A stretch of 30,659 nt of DNA from Thiobacillus denitrificans (GTDB taxonomy: Bacteria; Pseudomonadota; Gammaproteobacteria; Burkholderiales; Thiobacillaceae): contig DHHQ01000014.1 of assembly GCA_002403375.1 (NCBI GenBank), positions 23,923 through 54,581 of the forward strand, given 5' to 3'. Each line of letters begins with the position of its first letter. Position 1 is the first letter of the stretch. A model generated the notes under the pieces. That model was not told where the DNA came from, did not search any database, and saw only the letters and a list, made by a program, of their open reading frames with translations. A program made the position numbers and the translations under genes. Shown here one piece after another: positions 1 to 9,906 of the stretch.

Positions 1-2183
1 TGTCGCGCCGCATCGAGGGCGAGGACCGCAACGAGCTGCGCGACACCCTGGCGCAGCTCGACATTCCCGAAGGCATGAGCCTGATCGCCCGCACCGCGGG
101 CATCGGCCGCACCGCCGAGGAATTCCAGTGGGACCTCAACTACCTGCTGAGCCTGTGGAAGGCGATCGACGGCGCGGCGCAGTCGATGTCCGGCGCCTTC
201 CTGATCTACCAGGAAGGCAGCCTCGTCATCCGCGCGATCCGCGACTACTTCTCGGCCGACATCGGCGAGATCCTGATCGACACCGAGGACATCTACGAGC
301 AGGCGCAGCAGTTCATGGCGCACGTGATGCCGTCGAACGCCAACAAGGTCAAGCTCTACCGCGACGACGTCCCGCTGTTCTCGCGCTTCCAGATCGAGCA
401 CCAGATCGAGTCGGCGTTCTCGCGCCAGGTCAACCTGCCCTCGGGCGGCGCCATCGTCATCGACCACACCGAGGCGCTGGTCTCGGTCGACGTCAACTCG
501 GCGCGCGCCACCAAGGGTGCCGACGTCGAGCAGACCGCGTTCAACACCAACCTCGAGGCGGCCGACGAGATCGCCCGCCAGATGCGCCTGCGCGACCTCG
601 GCGGCCTGATCGTGATCGATTTCATCGACATGGAGAACCCCAAGCATCAGCGCGAGGTCGAGAACCGCCTGCGCGATGCGCTCCATCACGACCGTGCCCG
701 CGTGCAGACCGGCAAGATCTCGCGCTTCGGCCTGCTGGAGATGTCGCGCCAGCGGCTGCAGCCCTCGCTCGGCGAGACCAGCTACAACCCCTGCCCGCGC
801 TGCCACGGCACCGGCCACATCCGCGGCACCGAGTCGTCGGCGCTGCACATCCTGCGCATCCTGCAGGAGGAGGCGATGAAGGAGAACACCGGCGCGGTGC
901 ACGTGCAGCTGCCGGTCGACGTCGCCACCTTCCTGCTCAACGAGAAGCGGGTCGACATCCATTCGATCGAGTCGCGGCTCAAGGTCAACGTGGTGCTGAT
1001 CCCCAACATCCACATGGAGACCCCGCACTACACGATCACGCGCCTGCGCCACGACGAACTCAACCTGAGCGGCGCCGCCGAGCCGAGCTACAAGATGGCC
1101 GTCATGCCGGAGGCCGAGGCCGTCTACCAGACCGCACAGGAAGCCGCCCCGCCGCGCCAGGTGGCCGCCGTCAAGTCGATCGCCCCGCCGCAGCCGGTTC
1201 CCGCCCCCGCAGCGCGCCCGGCCGTTCCGGTCGAGGCGGTGCCGCAGGGCGGATTGTTCGAGCGCATCTTCGGCTGGTTCAGGAAGCGCGGCGAAGAGGC
1301 GCCCGCTGCAGCGGCCGCGCCGGCAGCCGAGCCGGTCGCCGCCATCACGCGCGCCGAGCGCCCCAGCGAGCGCATCGGCGAGCGCCGCGAGCGCGAGCGC
1401 AAGCCCGGCCAGCGCCGCGGTCGCGGCGAGGGCCGTGAAGCGCGCGCCGAGGGTCGCGGCGAAGCCCGCCCGCAGGAGGCCCGCCAGGCCGAAGCACGCG
1501 AGCCGCGCGAAGCCCGTGGCGAAGCCGCCAAGCAGCCGCGCCCGCCGCGTCAGCCGAAGCCGCGCCCCGAGGCCGAAGCCGCGCCGCGCGTGAGCGAAGT
1601 CGCCGAAGCGCCGCGCGAGACTGCAGGGGAAGAGAAACGCGAGCCGCGCAGCCGCCGCGGACGCGGCAACCGCCGCCCGCGCGAGGCGCGTCCGGAAACG
1701 GCCGCGGTGCCGCACGCGATCATCGAGACCGCCGGCTATCGCGCGATCATCGAAGTCGCGCGTCCCGCGCAGGCCGCGCCTGCGGCGGCTGCCGAGGCGC
1801 CCGCGACCGCCCCGGCACAGCAGGCCCTGCAGCTGGAAGCGCCCGCCGGCGCCCCGACCGCGGTCACCGCGTCGCCCGCCGAGATCCTGGCGGAGATCGC
1901 CGCCGCCAGCGCCGGCCTGCAGCAGGTGGAAACCCAGGTCCCCGCGGCCGCCGGCACGGCCGAAGCGGGCGAGTCGACGCGCCCGCGCCGCCGCCGCCGT
2001 CCGCAGGTCAAGGCCGAAGCCGAGCCGCTGAGCCTGATGCAGGTCGAGACGACCTCCGCGCCTGCGGCCAGTGCGACCGAGACGTCCGCTCCGGCCGCCC
2101 CCCATCCCACCCGCCGGCGTCCGCGCCCGCAGGCGAGCGAGACGCAGGAACCGCTGGTGCAGGTCGAAACGCAGACGAAATAA
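1..2183 (+). CDS. rne: Ribonuclease E, C-terminal part (5' truncated by window)
   Basis: The reading frame is open from base 3 and begins inside the catalytic domain, so the true start lies outside the window. RNase E is the endonuclease that starts mRNA decay and processes rRNA and tRNA precursors, and it scaffolds the degradosome. Visible are the DNase I-like subdomain with its two metal-binding aspartate segments (VSVDVNSA and GGLIVIDFID) and the zinc-link CPRCHGTG (bases about 792-815) that ties protomers into the tetramer. After about base 1100 the protein becomes a low-complexity tail rich in Ala, Pro, Glu and Arg with several arginine clusters, typical of the unstructured RNA- and partner-binding half. 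The tail carries three short QVET-containing segments, the last close to the C terminus. RNase G is excluded by this long tail. The gene ends before a strong terminator. Confidence 0.95.
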   Translation, partial: SRRIEGEDRNELRDTLAQLDIPEGMSLIARTAGIGRTAEEFQWDLNYLLSLWKAIDGAAQSMSGAFLIYQEGSLVIRAIRDYFSADIGEILIDTEDIYEQAQQFMAHVMPSNANKVKLYRDDVPLFSRFQIEHQIESAFSRQVNLPSGGAIVIDHTEALVSVDVNSARATKGADVEQTAFNTNLEAADEIARQMRLRDLGGLIVIDFIDMENPKHQREVENRLRDALHHDRARVQTGKISRFGLLEMSRQRLQPSLGETSYNPCPRCHGTGHIRGTESSALHILRILQEEAMKENTGAVHVQLPVDVATFLLNEKRVDIHSIESRLKVNVVLIPNIHMETPHYTITRLRHDELNLSGAAEPSYKMAVMPEAEAVYQTAQEAAPPRQVAAVKSIAPPQPVPAPAARPAVPVEAVPQGGLFERIFGWFRKRGEEAPAAAAAPAAEPVAAITRAERPSERIGERRERERKPGQRRGRGEGREARAEGRGEARPQEARQAEAREPREARGEAAKQPRPPRQPKPRPEAEAAPRVSEVAEAPRETAGEEKREPRSRRGRGNRRPREARPETAAVPHAIIETAGYRAIIEVARPAQAAPAAAAEAPATAPAQQALQLEAPAGAPTAVTASPAEILAEIAAASAGLQQVETQVPAAAGTAEAGESTRPRRRRRPQVKAEAEPLSLMQVETTSAPAASATETSAPAAPHPTRRRPRPQASETQEPLVQVETQTK

Positions 2184-2202
2184 GCGCCTGCGTCGCGACA
2201 AG

Positions 2203-2233
2203 AAAAAGGGCCGCAAACACGCGGCCCTTTTTT
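2203..2233. terminator. Strong bidirectional rho-independent terminator between rne and the phosphatase gene
   Basis: A perfect 12-bp stem (AAAAAGGGCCGC at 2203-2214 and its complement at 2221-2232) encloses the 6-base loop aaacac. A T-run follows on the plus strand and an A-run precedes it, so it can end both rne and the convergent phosphatase gene. Confidence 0.9.
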
Positions 2234-2250
2234 CGTTTCGGAAAACCGAC

Positions 2251-2748
2251 TCAGCTGCCGGAGCGCATCCTCGGCTGCGAGGCGCCGGTGATTTCACGGA
2301 TCAGGCCCTGCACCGCGTCCTCGATCATGTCGAGGTTCTCCTCGAAGCCCTGGGGACCGCCGTAGTACGGGTCGACCACGTCGAGGTTCGGATACTTGCG
2401 GCTGAATGACAGCAGGCGACGGATCTTGCCGTGGTGATGCGACGGCGCACGTGCGATCAGGCGGTCGTAGTTGTCGCCGTCCATCACCAGGATGTAGTCG
2501 AAGCCCTCGAAATCGGCGTCGGCCACCTTGCGCCCGCGCAGGTCGCTGATGTCGGCCCCGCGCTGGCGAATCGCCTGCTGCGCGCGCGAATCGGGCGGCG
2601 CGCCGACGTGGTAGGCGTGCGTGCCGGCCGAGTCGGACTCTACCCTGCTTTCCAGTCCGGCCTCGCGGATGGCCTTGCGGAACATGCCTTCCGCCATCGG
2701 CGATCTACAAATATTTCCCATGCAGACGAATAAAACCCTGACAGCCAT
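2251..2748 (-). CDS. Low-molecular-weight protein tyrosine phosphatase
   Basis: This is a cytoplasmic phosphatase of the LMW-PTP family, which removes phosphate from tyrosines, in bacteria often on kinases of polysaccharide export. The N terminus carries the signature P-loop FVCMGNICRSPMAEG (C-x5-R-S with nucleophilic Cys and binding Arg), and near the C terminus VVDPYYGG holds the general-acid aspartate. The length of 165 residues is normal for the family. ATG at 2748 is preferred over an upstream TTG at 2763 because AGGA lies at suitable distance before it and the residues before MAVRVLF are not conserved in the family. The uncharacterised gene upstream on the same strand ends 57 bases away, so the two may be cotranscribed. 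No exopolysaccharide genes are in view, so the substrate cannot be inferred. Confidence 0.92.
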   Translation of the reverse strand: MAVRVLFVCMGNICRSPMAEGMFRKAIREAGLESRVESDSAGTHAYHVGAPPDSRAQQAIRQRGADISDLRGRKVADADFEGFDYILVMDGDNYDRLIARAPSHHHGKIRRLLSFSRKYPNLDVVDPYYGGPQGFEENLDMIEDAVQGLIREITGASQPRMRSGS

Positions 2749-2805
2749 GTGAATCCTGATCAACGAAACTTTAAAACCACACCTGAAAAGCCGGCGCAGA
2801 CGAAC

Positions 2806-3231
2806 TCAATCCAGCGCACTCTTCAAGTTGTGCCACTGGATCGGCGCGGGCCGCGCGTCCTCCAGCGCCTCGGCCTGTTTGCGCCTGGCGTATTCTTCCG
2901 CCCGCTGCCTGAACTTGTCCACATGGACATTCGCGATGCGGGTCTGCTCCGCCATTTCGTCCTCGGTCAGCGGCGCTTCGACCAGCTGCGTCTCGATGCG
3001 CAGAATCACGGGATATTTCTCGGTCAGCGCCTGCAGAATCGCGTCGAGCTTTTTACCGGGCAGACCGTAGCGCAGCGTCTTGGTGAGAAACAGCCGCAGG
3101 ATTGCCCCGTCGCCCGGACTGGCGCGCTTGTTGATCGCCGCCGCCTCCTTCTGCAGCCAGCCGCGCAGGCGCAGCGGCGTGATCTCGACGCCCGGGTTCA
3201 GGATGGCGATATGGATTTGTCCCGAAGCCAT
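2806..3231 (-). CDS. Conserved-looking hypothetical protein (141 aa)
   Basis: I do not recognise the family. The ATG at 3231 is preceded by AGGAG at good spacing; an upstream in-frame start at 3288 would add 19 unlikely residues. The N-terminal half is a mixed alpha/beta sequence (IHIAILNPGVEIT, then RLRGWLQKEAAAI), followed by an amphipathic section and a highly charged C-terminal helix (about residues 90-125) rich in Glu, Arg and Lys that could form a coiled coil. There is no signal peptide or membrane segment, so it is probably cytoplasmic. Codon use matches the surrounding chromosome. It sits upstream of the tyrosine phosphatase gene on the same strand and may share a transcript with it. 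Confidence 0.75.
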   Translation of the reverse strand: MASGQIHIAILNPGVEITPLRLRGWLQKEAAAINKRASPGDGAILRLFLTKTLRYGLPGKKLDAILQALTEKYPVILRIETQLVEAPLTEDEMAEQTRIANVHVDKFRQRAEEYARRKQAEALEDARPAPIQWHNLKSALD

Positions 3232-3533
3232 AGGGGACTCCTGTGATGCAAAAACGGCATTGTGCAGAAGTTTTGCGGGCAGGGCCAACCCGGGTTGCGT
3301 GCCAGAACGGGCGAACGGGGTGGAAACGATCCGCTTGGCGGAGCATTCCCGCCTGGCCGTTTTTCACAGGGGGCGTCCGCGGAATGTCAGGCTTGCCTAT
3401 ACTGAGACAACGCAGGCAAGGGCAAACGGACAGGGACAAAAGGATGCTGGGTTCATTAAAAAACCGGGCTGCACCGAGAACCATTCTCGCTGCCCCCAAA
3501 TGACGTTGGGCATCAACTTGGCGGTCAAGGACG
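3232..3533. other. Intergenic region between divergent genes
   Basis: About 300 bases separate the minus-strand hypothetical gene from the plus-strand nitroreductase gene, so promoters for both must lie here. I see no convincing promoter hexamers, operator palindrome or RNA element. The short open frames across it have no ribosome sites or recognisable product. Confidence 0.5.
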
Positions 3534-4640
3534 ATGGTCACTCGGAGACAGTTTCTTCTTTCGTTCATGGCAACCACGGGTGGCGTGGCGACCGTATCGG
3601 CGTGCTCACCGGGTACCACCACGGATAGCTACGAGCATGCTGTAGACCGCACTTGGCGGCACGCCAAGGTGGACGAACGCAACAAGCCGGCGATTCTGCG
3701 CGAACTGGTGCGCTATGCGACACTGGCACCGTCCAGCCACAACACCCAATGCTGGAAATTTCGCGTGGAAGCCAGTTCCATCTCGATCCTGCCAGATTTC
3801 TCACGCCGATGCCCGGCAGTCGATCCCGACGACCACCACCTTTTTGTCTCAATCGGTTGCGCGGCCGAGAACCTGGTGCAGGCGGCATTGGCCAACGGAT
3901 TGCACGCCAAACCCACATTCGATTCGTCCTCTGGAGAAAGGCTGCATTTGTCGTTGGAGTCGACCAAAGCCGCCGCCTCCCCGCTGTTTAACGCGATACC
4001 GGAGCGCCAGAGTACCCGAGGCGAGTATGACGGGAAGCCGATCTCGACGAATGAACTTGCACTGCTGGAAAGTGCAGGTACCGGCAATGGGGTCCGGGTT
4101 CTCCTCCTCACGGAACGCGCGGCCATGGAAAAAGTCCTCGAATACGTCGTGCAGGGCAATACGGCCCAGATGAACGACCGCGCCTTTGTCGAAGAATTGA
4201 AGGCCTGGATCAGATTCAGCGGCAGCGACGCGGTGCGGACAGGAGACGGGCTGTATTCTGCGTCGTCTGGTAACCCCTCCGTGCCTTCATGGCTGGGCAG
4301 TCTCCTCTTCGACTTGTTCTTTACCCGAAAGAACGAGAACGACAAGTATGCGAAACACGTCCGCAGCTCATCCGGCATAGCGGTATTTGTGTCAGAGACC
4401 GAAAGCCCCGGCCAGTGGATCGAAGTGGGGCGCTGCTACGAACGATTCGCGCTCCAGTCCGCGGCTTTAGGAATACGCAATGCCATGCTCAATCAACCGG
4501 TTGAAGTTACCGCGCTGAGGCCCCAGTTCGCAACCTTCCTCGGTCTTGGCAGCCGCAGGCCGGACCTGGTTGTGCGCTTTGGTCGCGGCCCGAAAATGCC
4601 ATCGTCGCTGCGACGCCCGGTTGAAGAAGTCCTGACATGA
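3534..4640 (+). CDS. Tat-exported lipoprotein nitroreductase-family protein (Acg-like)
   Basis: The N terminus has a twin-arginine motif (TRRQFL), a hydrophobic stretch and a lipobox-like VSAC ending near residue 24. The protein is therefore probably exported folded by the Tat system and lipid-anchored. The mature part resembles FMN-dependent nitroreductases, with TLAPSSHNTQCWKF close to the segment that binds flavin in the Acg branch (compare Rv2032 of Mycobacterium tuberculosis). At 368 residues it is longer than single-domain nitroreductases and fits the duplicated Acg-type fold. The usual TQPW is TQCW here. AAGGA lies just before the ATG at 3534. The stop overlaps the next start (ATGA), so it is translationally coupled to a small membrane protein. 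Substrate and electron donor cannot be read from sequence. Confidence 0.8.
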   Translation: MVTRRQFLLSFMATTGGVATVSACSPGTTTDSYEHAVDRTWRHAKVDERNKPAILRELVRYATLAPSSHNTQCWKFRVEASSISILPDFSRRCPAVDPDDHHLFVSIGCAAENLVQAALANGLHAKPTFDSSSGERLHLSLESTKAAASPLFNAIPERQSTRGEYDGKPISTNELALLESAGTGNGVRVLLLTERAAMEKVLEYVVQGNTAQMNDRAFVEELKAWIRFSGSDAVRTGDGLYSASSGNPSVPSWLGSLLFDLFFTRKNENDKYAKHVRSSSGIAVFVSETESPGQWIEVGRCYERFALQSAALGIRNAMLNQPVEVTALRPQFATFLGLGSRRPDLVVRFGRGPKMPSSLRRPVEEVLT

Positions 4641-5071
4641 TCACGCGCACCATCAAGGGTGGCCTTGCCTATTTTGCCGTGGTGTTTGGGCTCGGTTTCG
4701 TCCTCGGTATCTTGCGCATTTCTTTCCTCGTTCCCCGCTTCGGGGAACGACTTGCAGAGCTTGCCGAAATGCCTGTCATGTTTCTTGTGATCGTGGTTTC
4801 GGCGAGAAGTGTCACGCGCCGATTGGCAATCCCGCCTTTTTCTTCAGCGCGCCTCGGCATGGGTGTTCTCGCCCTGGGGCTGTTGCTTGCCGCTGAGCTG
4901 GTATTGGCGGTTGCCTTGCAGGATCGATCACTTGCCGAGTACATCGCCAGTCGGGATCCGGTCTCCGGCACCGTATATCTCGTCATGCTCGCGCTCTTTG
5001 CGGCGATGCCAGTTCTCGTCGGGCGATCGGTGATCCGTAGAGAGGGAACCCATGGGACGCCCAACACATGA
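4637..5071 (+). CDS. Small integral membrane protein, unknown function (144 aa)
   Basis: Its start overlaps the nitroreductase stop by four bases (ATGA), which indicates translational coupling. The sequence has four hydrophobic segments at about residues 8-32, 41-58, 74-95 and 107-129, with short polar loops and a charged C-terminal tail, so it is a four-helix inner-membrane protein. I do not recognise a named family. Coupling to a Tat-exported flavoprotein suggests, as inference only, that it anchors or supplies electrons to its partner, or takes part in the same stress response. It contains no heme-binding histidine pair or CxxC motif that would support a cytochrome or quinone oxidoreductase role. 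Confidence 0.75.
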   Translation: MITRTIKGGLAYFAVVFGLGFVLGILRISFLVPRFGERLAELAEMPVMFLVIVVSARSVTRRLAIPPFSSARLGMGVLALGLLLAAELVLAVALQDRSLAEYIASRDPVSGTVYLVMLALFAAMPVLVGRSVIRREGTHGTPNT

Positions 5072-5081
5072 TTCCACTGAA

Positions 5082-5102
5082 CCTGCGCGAGAAGCGCGCA
5101 GG
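5082..5102. terminator. GC-rich hairpin between convergent genes
   Basis: An 8-bp stem (CCTGCGCG at 5082-5089 with its complement at 5095-5102) and a 5-base loop lie between the convergent membrane-protein and uvrB genes. There is no T-run, so termination is plausible from position but weakly supported. Confidence 0.35.
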
Positions 5103-5150
5103 CCGCTGAATTCAGCCGTCAAAACCTGACACCCCTCCCCGTAACCCGTT

Positions 5151-7178
<2,028 letters not shown>

Positions 7179-7248
7179 AGGTTAGAATCGCGCGCTAAAA
7201 CTTGTCGATAGTAGCATCCCGTCAATACGGGTGCATGAAGGAACCACT

Positions 7249-8442
7249 GTGGAACTCTCCCGCCGCGTACAGGCCATCAAACCCTCGCCCACCCTGGCCG
7301 TCACCGCCCGCGCCGCCGCGCTCAAGGCATCCGGCCGCGACATCGTCGGCCTCGGCGCCGGCGAGCCCGACTTCGATACCCCGCAGCACATCAAGGACGC
7401 GGCGATCGGGGCGATCAACAGCGGCTTCACCAAGTACACCGCCGTCGACGGCACGCCCGGCCTGAAGGCGGCGATCATCGCCAAGTTCAAGCGCGACAAC
7501 GGCCTCGACTACACGCCGAAGCAGGTCCTGGTCTCGTGCGGCGGCAAGCAGAGCTTCTTCAACCTGGTCCAGGCGGTGGTCAACCCCGGCGACGAGGTCA
7601 TCATTCCCGCCCCGTTCTGGGTGTCGTACCCCGACATCGTCATCCTCGCCGACGGCAAGCCGGTGATCGTCGAGGCCGGCATCGAACAGGGCTTCAAGAT
7701 CACCCCGGCGCAGCTGGAGGCGGCGATCACGCCGAAGACGCGCCTGTTCGTCATCAACAGCCCGTCCAACCCGACCGGCGCCGTCTACACGCAGGACGAG
7801 CTCGCCGCGCTCGGCGAGGTGCTGAGGAAGCATCCGCAGGTGCTGATCGCGTCCGACGACATGTACGAGCACATCCGTCTCGACGGCAAGCCCTTCGTCA
7901 ACATCCTCAACGCCTGCCCCGATCTCTACGAGCGCACCCTGGTGCTGAATGGCGTGTCGAAGGCCTACTCGATGACCGGCTGGCGCATCGGCTACGCCGC
8001 CGGCCCGGAATCGATTCTGCGCGCGATGACCAACGTGCAGTCGCAGTCGACCTCGAACCCGACCTCGATCTCGCAGGTGGCCGCCGAAGCCGCGTTGAAC
8101 GGCGACCAGGGCTGCATCACGCCGATGCTCGACGCCTTCAAGGCGCGCCACCGCTACGTCGTCGACGCGCTCAACGCCATCCCCGGCTTCAACTGCGTCG
8201 ATAGCGGCGGCGCGTTCTACGCCTTCCCCGACGTGCGCGCAGCGATCCAGAACCTGCTCATGCGCGACGTCATCGAGCAGGGCACCGACATCGCCTTCTC
8301 CGAATACCTGCTGGAATCGGCCGACGTCGCCGTCGTCCCCGGCTCGGCCTTCGGCGCCGAGGGCTACATCCGCCTGTCGTTCGCCACCTCGCAGGCCAAC
8401 CTCGAAAAGGCGCTCAAGCGCATCGCACAGGCGATGGCCTGA
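7249..8442 (+). CDS. Pyridoxal-phosphate aspartate aminotransferase (class I, subgroup Ib type)
   Basis: This cytoplasmic enzyme transfers the amino group between aspartate and 2-oxoglutarate, or related substrates. Hallmarks are the N-terminal GAGEPDFDTP, the cofactor-contacting NSPSNPTGAVY, the lysine motif NGVSKAYSMTGWRIGYAAGP whose Lys forms the PLP Schiff base, and a C-terminal arginine segment (YIRLSFATS) for substrate carboxylate. GTG at 7249 is chosen because AAGGA lies six bases before it and the product then begins MELSRRVQAIKPSPT as in homologues; a GTG at 7231 would add six residues without a ribosome site. The protein is 397 residues, the usual length. It may be specific for aspartate or broader; sequence alone does not decide. 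Confidence 0.93.
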   Translation: MELSRRVQAIKPSPTLAVTARAAALKASGRDIVGLGAGEPDFDTPQHIKDAAIGAINSGFTKYTAVDGTPGLKAAIIAKFKRDNGLDYTPKQVLVSCGGKQSFFNLVQAVVNPGDEVIIPAPFWVSYPDIVILADGKPVIVEAGIEQGFKITPAQLEAAITPKTRLFVINSPSNPTGAVYTQDELAALGEVLRKHPQVLIASDDMYEHIRLDGKPFVNILNACPDLYERTLVLNGVSKAYSMTGWRIGYAAGPESILRAMTNVQSQSTSNPTSISQVAAEAALNGDQGCITPMLDAFKARHRYVVDALNAIPGFNCVDSGGAFYAFPDVRAAIQNLLMRDVIEQGTDIAFSEYLLESADVAVVPGSAFGAEGYIRLSFATSQANLEKALKRIAQAMA

Positions 8443-8481
8443 TCGCTGGCCTCCTGCATCCGCTGCAGGTAGGCTAGCGCC

Positions 8482-9768
8482 ATGCGCCTCCCCGCCCCCT
8501 TCGCCGCGCCCGGCTACGCCCCCAAGGGCACCCTCGCCTGGCTGCTGCAGCTCGGCTACACAACCGCGCGCCTGTTCAAGCAGAACGGCCTGCAGAACCA
8601 CGCCGCGGCGACCTCGTTCTACTTCCTGCTGTCCGCCACCCCGCTGCTGCTGCTGCTGAGCTACGCGATGCAGTTGCTCGGGCGCCTCGCCGAGAACTCG
8701 GTGCCCGCGACCATCCTGATGGCCGCGCTCTACGAACAACTGCAGCTCGAAAGCCTCACCTCCCTCGGCTTCATCCCGCAGCAGGCGAAGCTCGCCGCCG
8801 GCGGCGTCGGCCTCGCCACCCTGCTGCTGTCGTCGCGCGGACTGGTGCACGCCGTGCACAACGCCTTCCGTGTCATCTTCCCCGAACAGACCAAGCGCAA
8901 CGCAGTCCTTTCATGGGTGCTGCCGCTCGTCATCCTGCCGGTGCTGTTCCTGCTGATGGGCCTCGCGGCGCTCGCGCAGACCACGCTGAGCTTCCTCGCG
9001 CAGTACGACTTCATCGGCACTGGCAACGCCCAACTGCTGCAGGCGCTCAATTCGGCGTTCGGCTTCGCGATGGTGTGGGCGCTGCTGTTCGCCGCCTACT
9101 GGCGGATGCCGCGGCGGCATCCGCCTGCGCGCGACGCCGCCGTGTTCGCACTGGGCGCCACCCTGAGCCTCGGCCTGCTGCTCGCACTGTTCGGTGCCTT
9201 CTTCAAGCTGGAAAACTACCACAGCCTCTACGGCGCGCTCGGCGGCGTGGTGTTCGTGCTGATCGGCGGCTACTTCGCGTGCCTGCTGCTCTACCTGTGG
9301 GCGCAGGCACTCTATGCCTGGGGCAAGGCCGACATCACCGCGCTGGAAAAACTGTTCCTCGCCGGCAGCGGCACCGGCGCCAGCAAGCTCGAAGGCTACG
9401 TGTTCGGCGACAGCGGACGCCTGCTCGAGAAATACGGCCAGCTCCACCCCGCCGGCCACACGCTGATCGCGGAAGGCGACGACTCGCAGACCGCGTACTT
9501 CCTCTACGCCGGCCGCGCCGGGGTCTACAAGGAGACCGACGGCGGGCGCCGCCGTCTGGGCGAACTCGAGGAAGGCCAGCTGTTCGGCGAAATGGCCTAC
9601 CTGCTGAACGAAACCCGCACCGCGTCGGTCGTCGCCGAGACCGACGTCACCGTGCTCGCGCTGCCGCCGCGCATCCTCGAAGAGCTGATGCGCCACTCCG
9701 CCCCGCTGTCGCGCCGGATCATCGACACCCTGTGCCAGCGGCTGGAGCGAATGAACCAGGCCAATTGA
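8482..9768 (+). CDS. YihY/BrkB-type membrane protein fused to a cyclic-nucleotide-binding domain
   Basis: Residues about 15-285 match the YihY/virulence factor BrkB family (long misnamed RNase BN): an early AAATSFYFLLSATPLLLLL segment, several transmembrane helices, and a GALGGVVFVLIGGYFACLLLY segment. Residues about 318-428 form a second, cytoplasmic domain of the cyclic-nucleotide-binding fold, with the phosphate-binding cassette around FGEMAYLLNETRTASV. It keeps Gly-Glu and the Arg (R379) that usually contacts the cyclic phosphate. Most YihY proteins lack such a domain, so ligand-controlled activity of the membrane part is inferred. It follows the aminotransferase gene by 39 bases on the same strand. 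It is not an RNase BN; that activity belongs to a different protein. Confidence 0.85.
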   Translation: MRLPAPFAAPGYAPKGTLAWLLQLGYTTARLFKQNGLQNHAAATSFYFLLSATPLLLLLSYAMQLLGRLAENSVPATILMAALYEQLQLESLTSLGFIPQQAKLAAGGVGLATLLLSSRGLVHAVHNAFRVIFPEQTKRNAVLSWVLPLVILPVLFLLMGLAALAQTTLSFLAQYDFIGTGNAQLLQALNSAFGFAMVWALLFAAYWRMPRRHPPARDAAVFALGATLSLGLLLALFGAFFKLENYHSLYGALGGVVFVLIGGYFACLLLYLWAQALYAWGKADITALEKLFLAGSGTGASKLEGYVFGDSGRLLEKYGQLHPAGHTLIAEGDDSQTAYFLYAGRAGVYKETDGGRRRLGELEEGQLFGEMAYLLNETRTASVVAETDVTVLALPPRILEELMRHSAPLSRRIIDTLCQRLERMNQAN

Positions 9769-9769
9769 A

Positions 9770-9801
9770 TTGATAAGCATAGTGTATGGATATACACTAT
9801 G
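9770..9801 (+). promoter_or_regulatory. Candidate sigma-70 promoter overlapped by a 24-bp palindrome, upstream of the Y-family polymerase gene
   Basis: Ten-base arms CATAGTGTAT (9778-9787) and ATACACTATG (9792-9801) flank the 4-base spacer ggat in a perfect inverted repeat. A possible -35 TTGATA (9770-9775) and -10 TACACT (9793-9798) are 17 bases apart, so the palindrome would cover the spacer and -10. That is the position of a repressor operator. It does not match the CTGT-N8-ACAG LexA box. It lies 2 bases after the stop of the preceding gene and about 105 bases before the polymerase start. Confidence 0.55.
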
Positions 9802-9906
9802 TTCAAACCAGTCCTCACGCCGGCGCGCCCTCGCCAAGCGGTCAGGCCGTCCCTGTCGCCCCGAGCGGCAACGGCCCTGCCCGGCCGGCGTGACGGGGAG
9901 CACGTC

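Noticed and set aside
7222..8859. 545-codon minus-strand open frame opposite the aminotransferase gene
   Set aside because: Antisense shadow of a conserved PLP enzyme and of the YihY gene, with low-complexity composition.
8482..9768. Annotation as ribonuclease BN
   Set aside because: The YihY/BrkB family was historically misnamed; RNase BN activity belongs to an RNase Z-type protein.
9778..9801. LexA operator upstream of the Y-family polymerase
   Set aside because: The arms do not contain CTGT-N8-ACAG; kept only as an operator-like palindrome for an unknown regulator.
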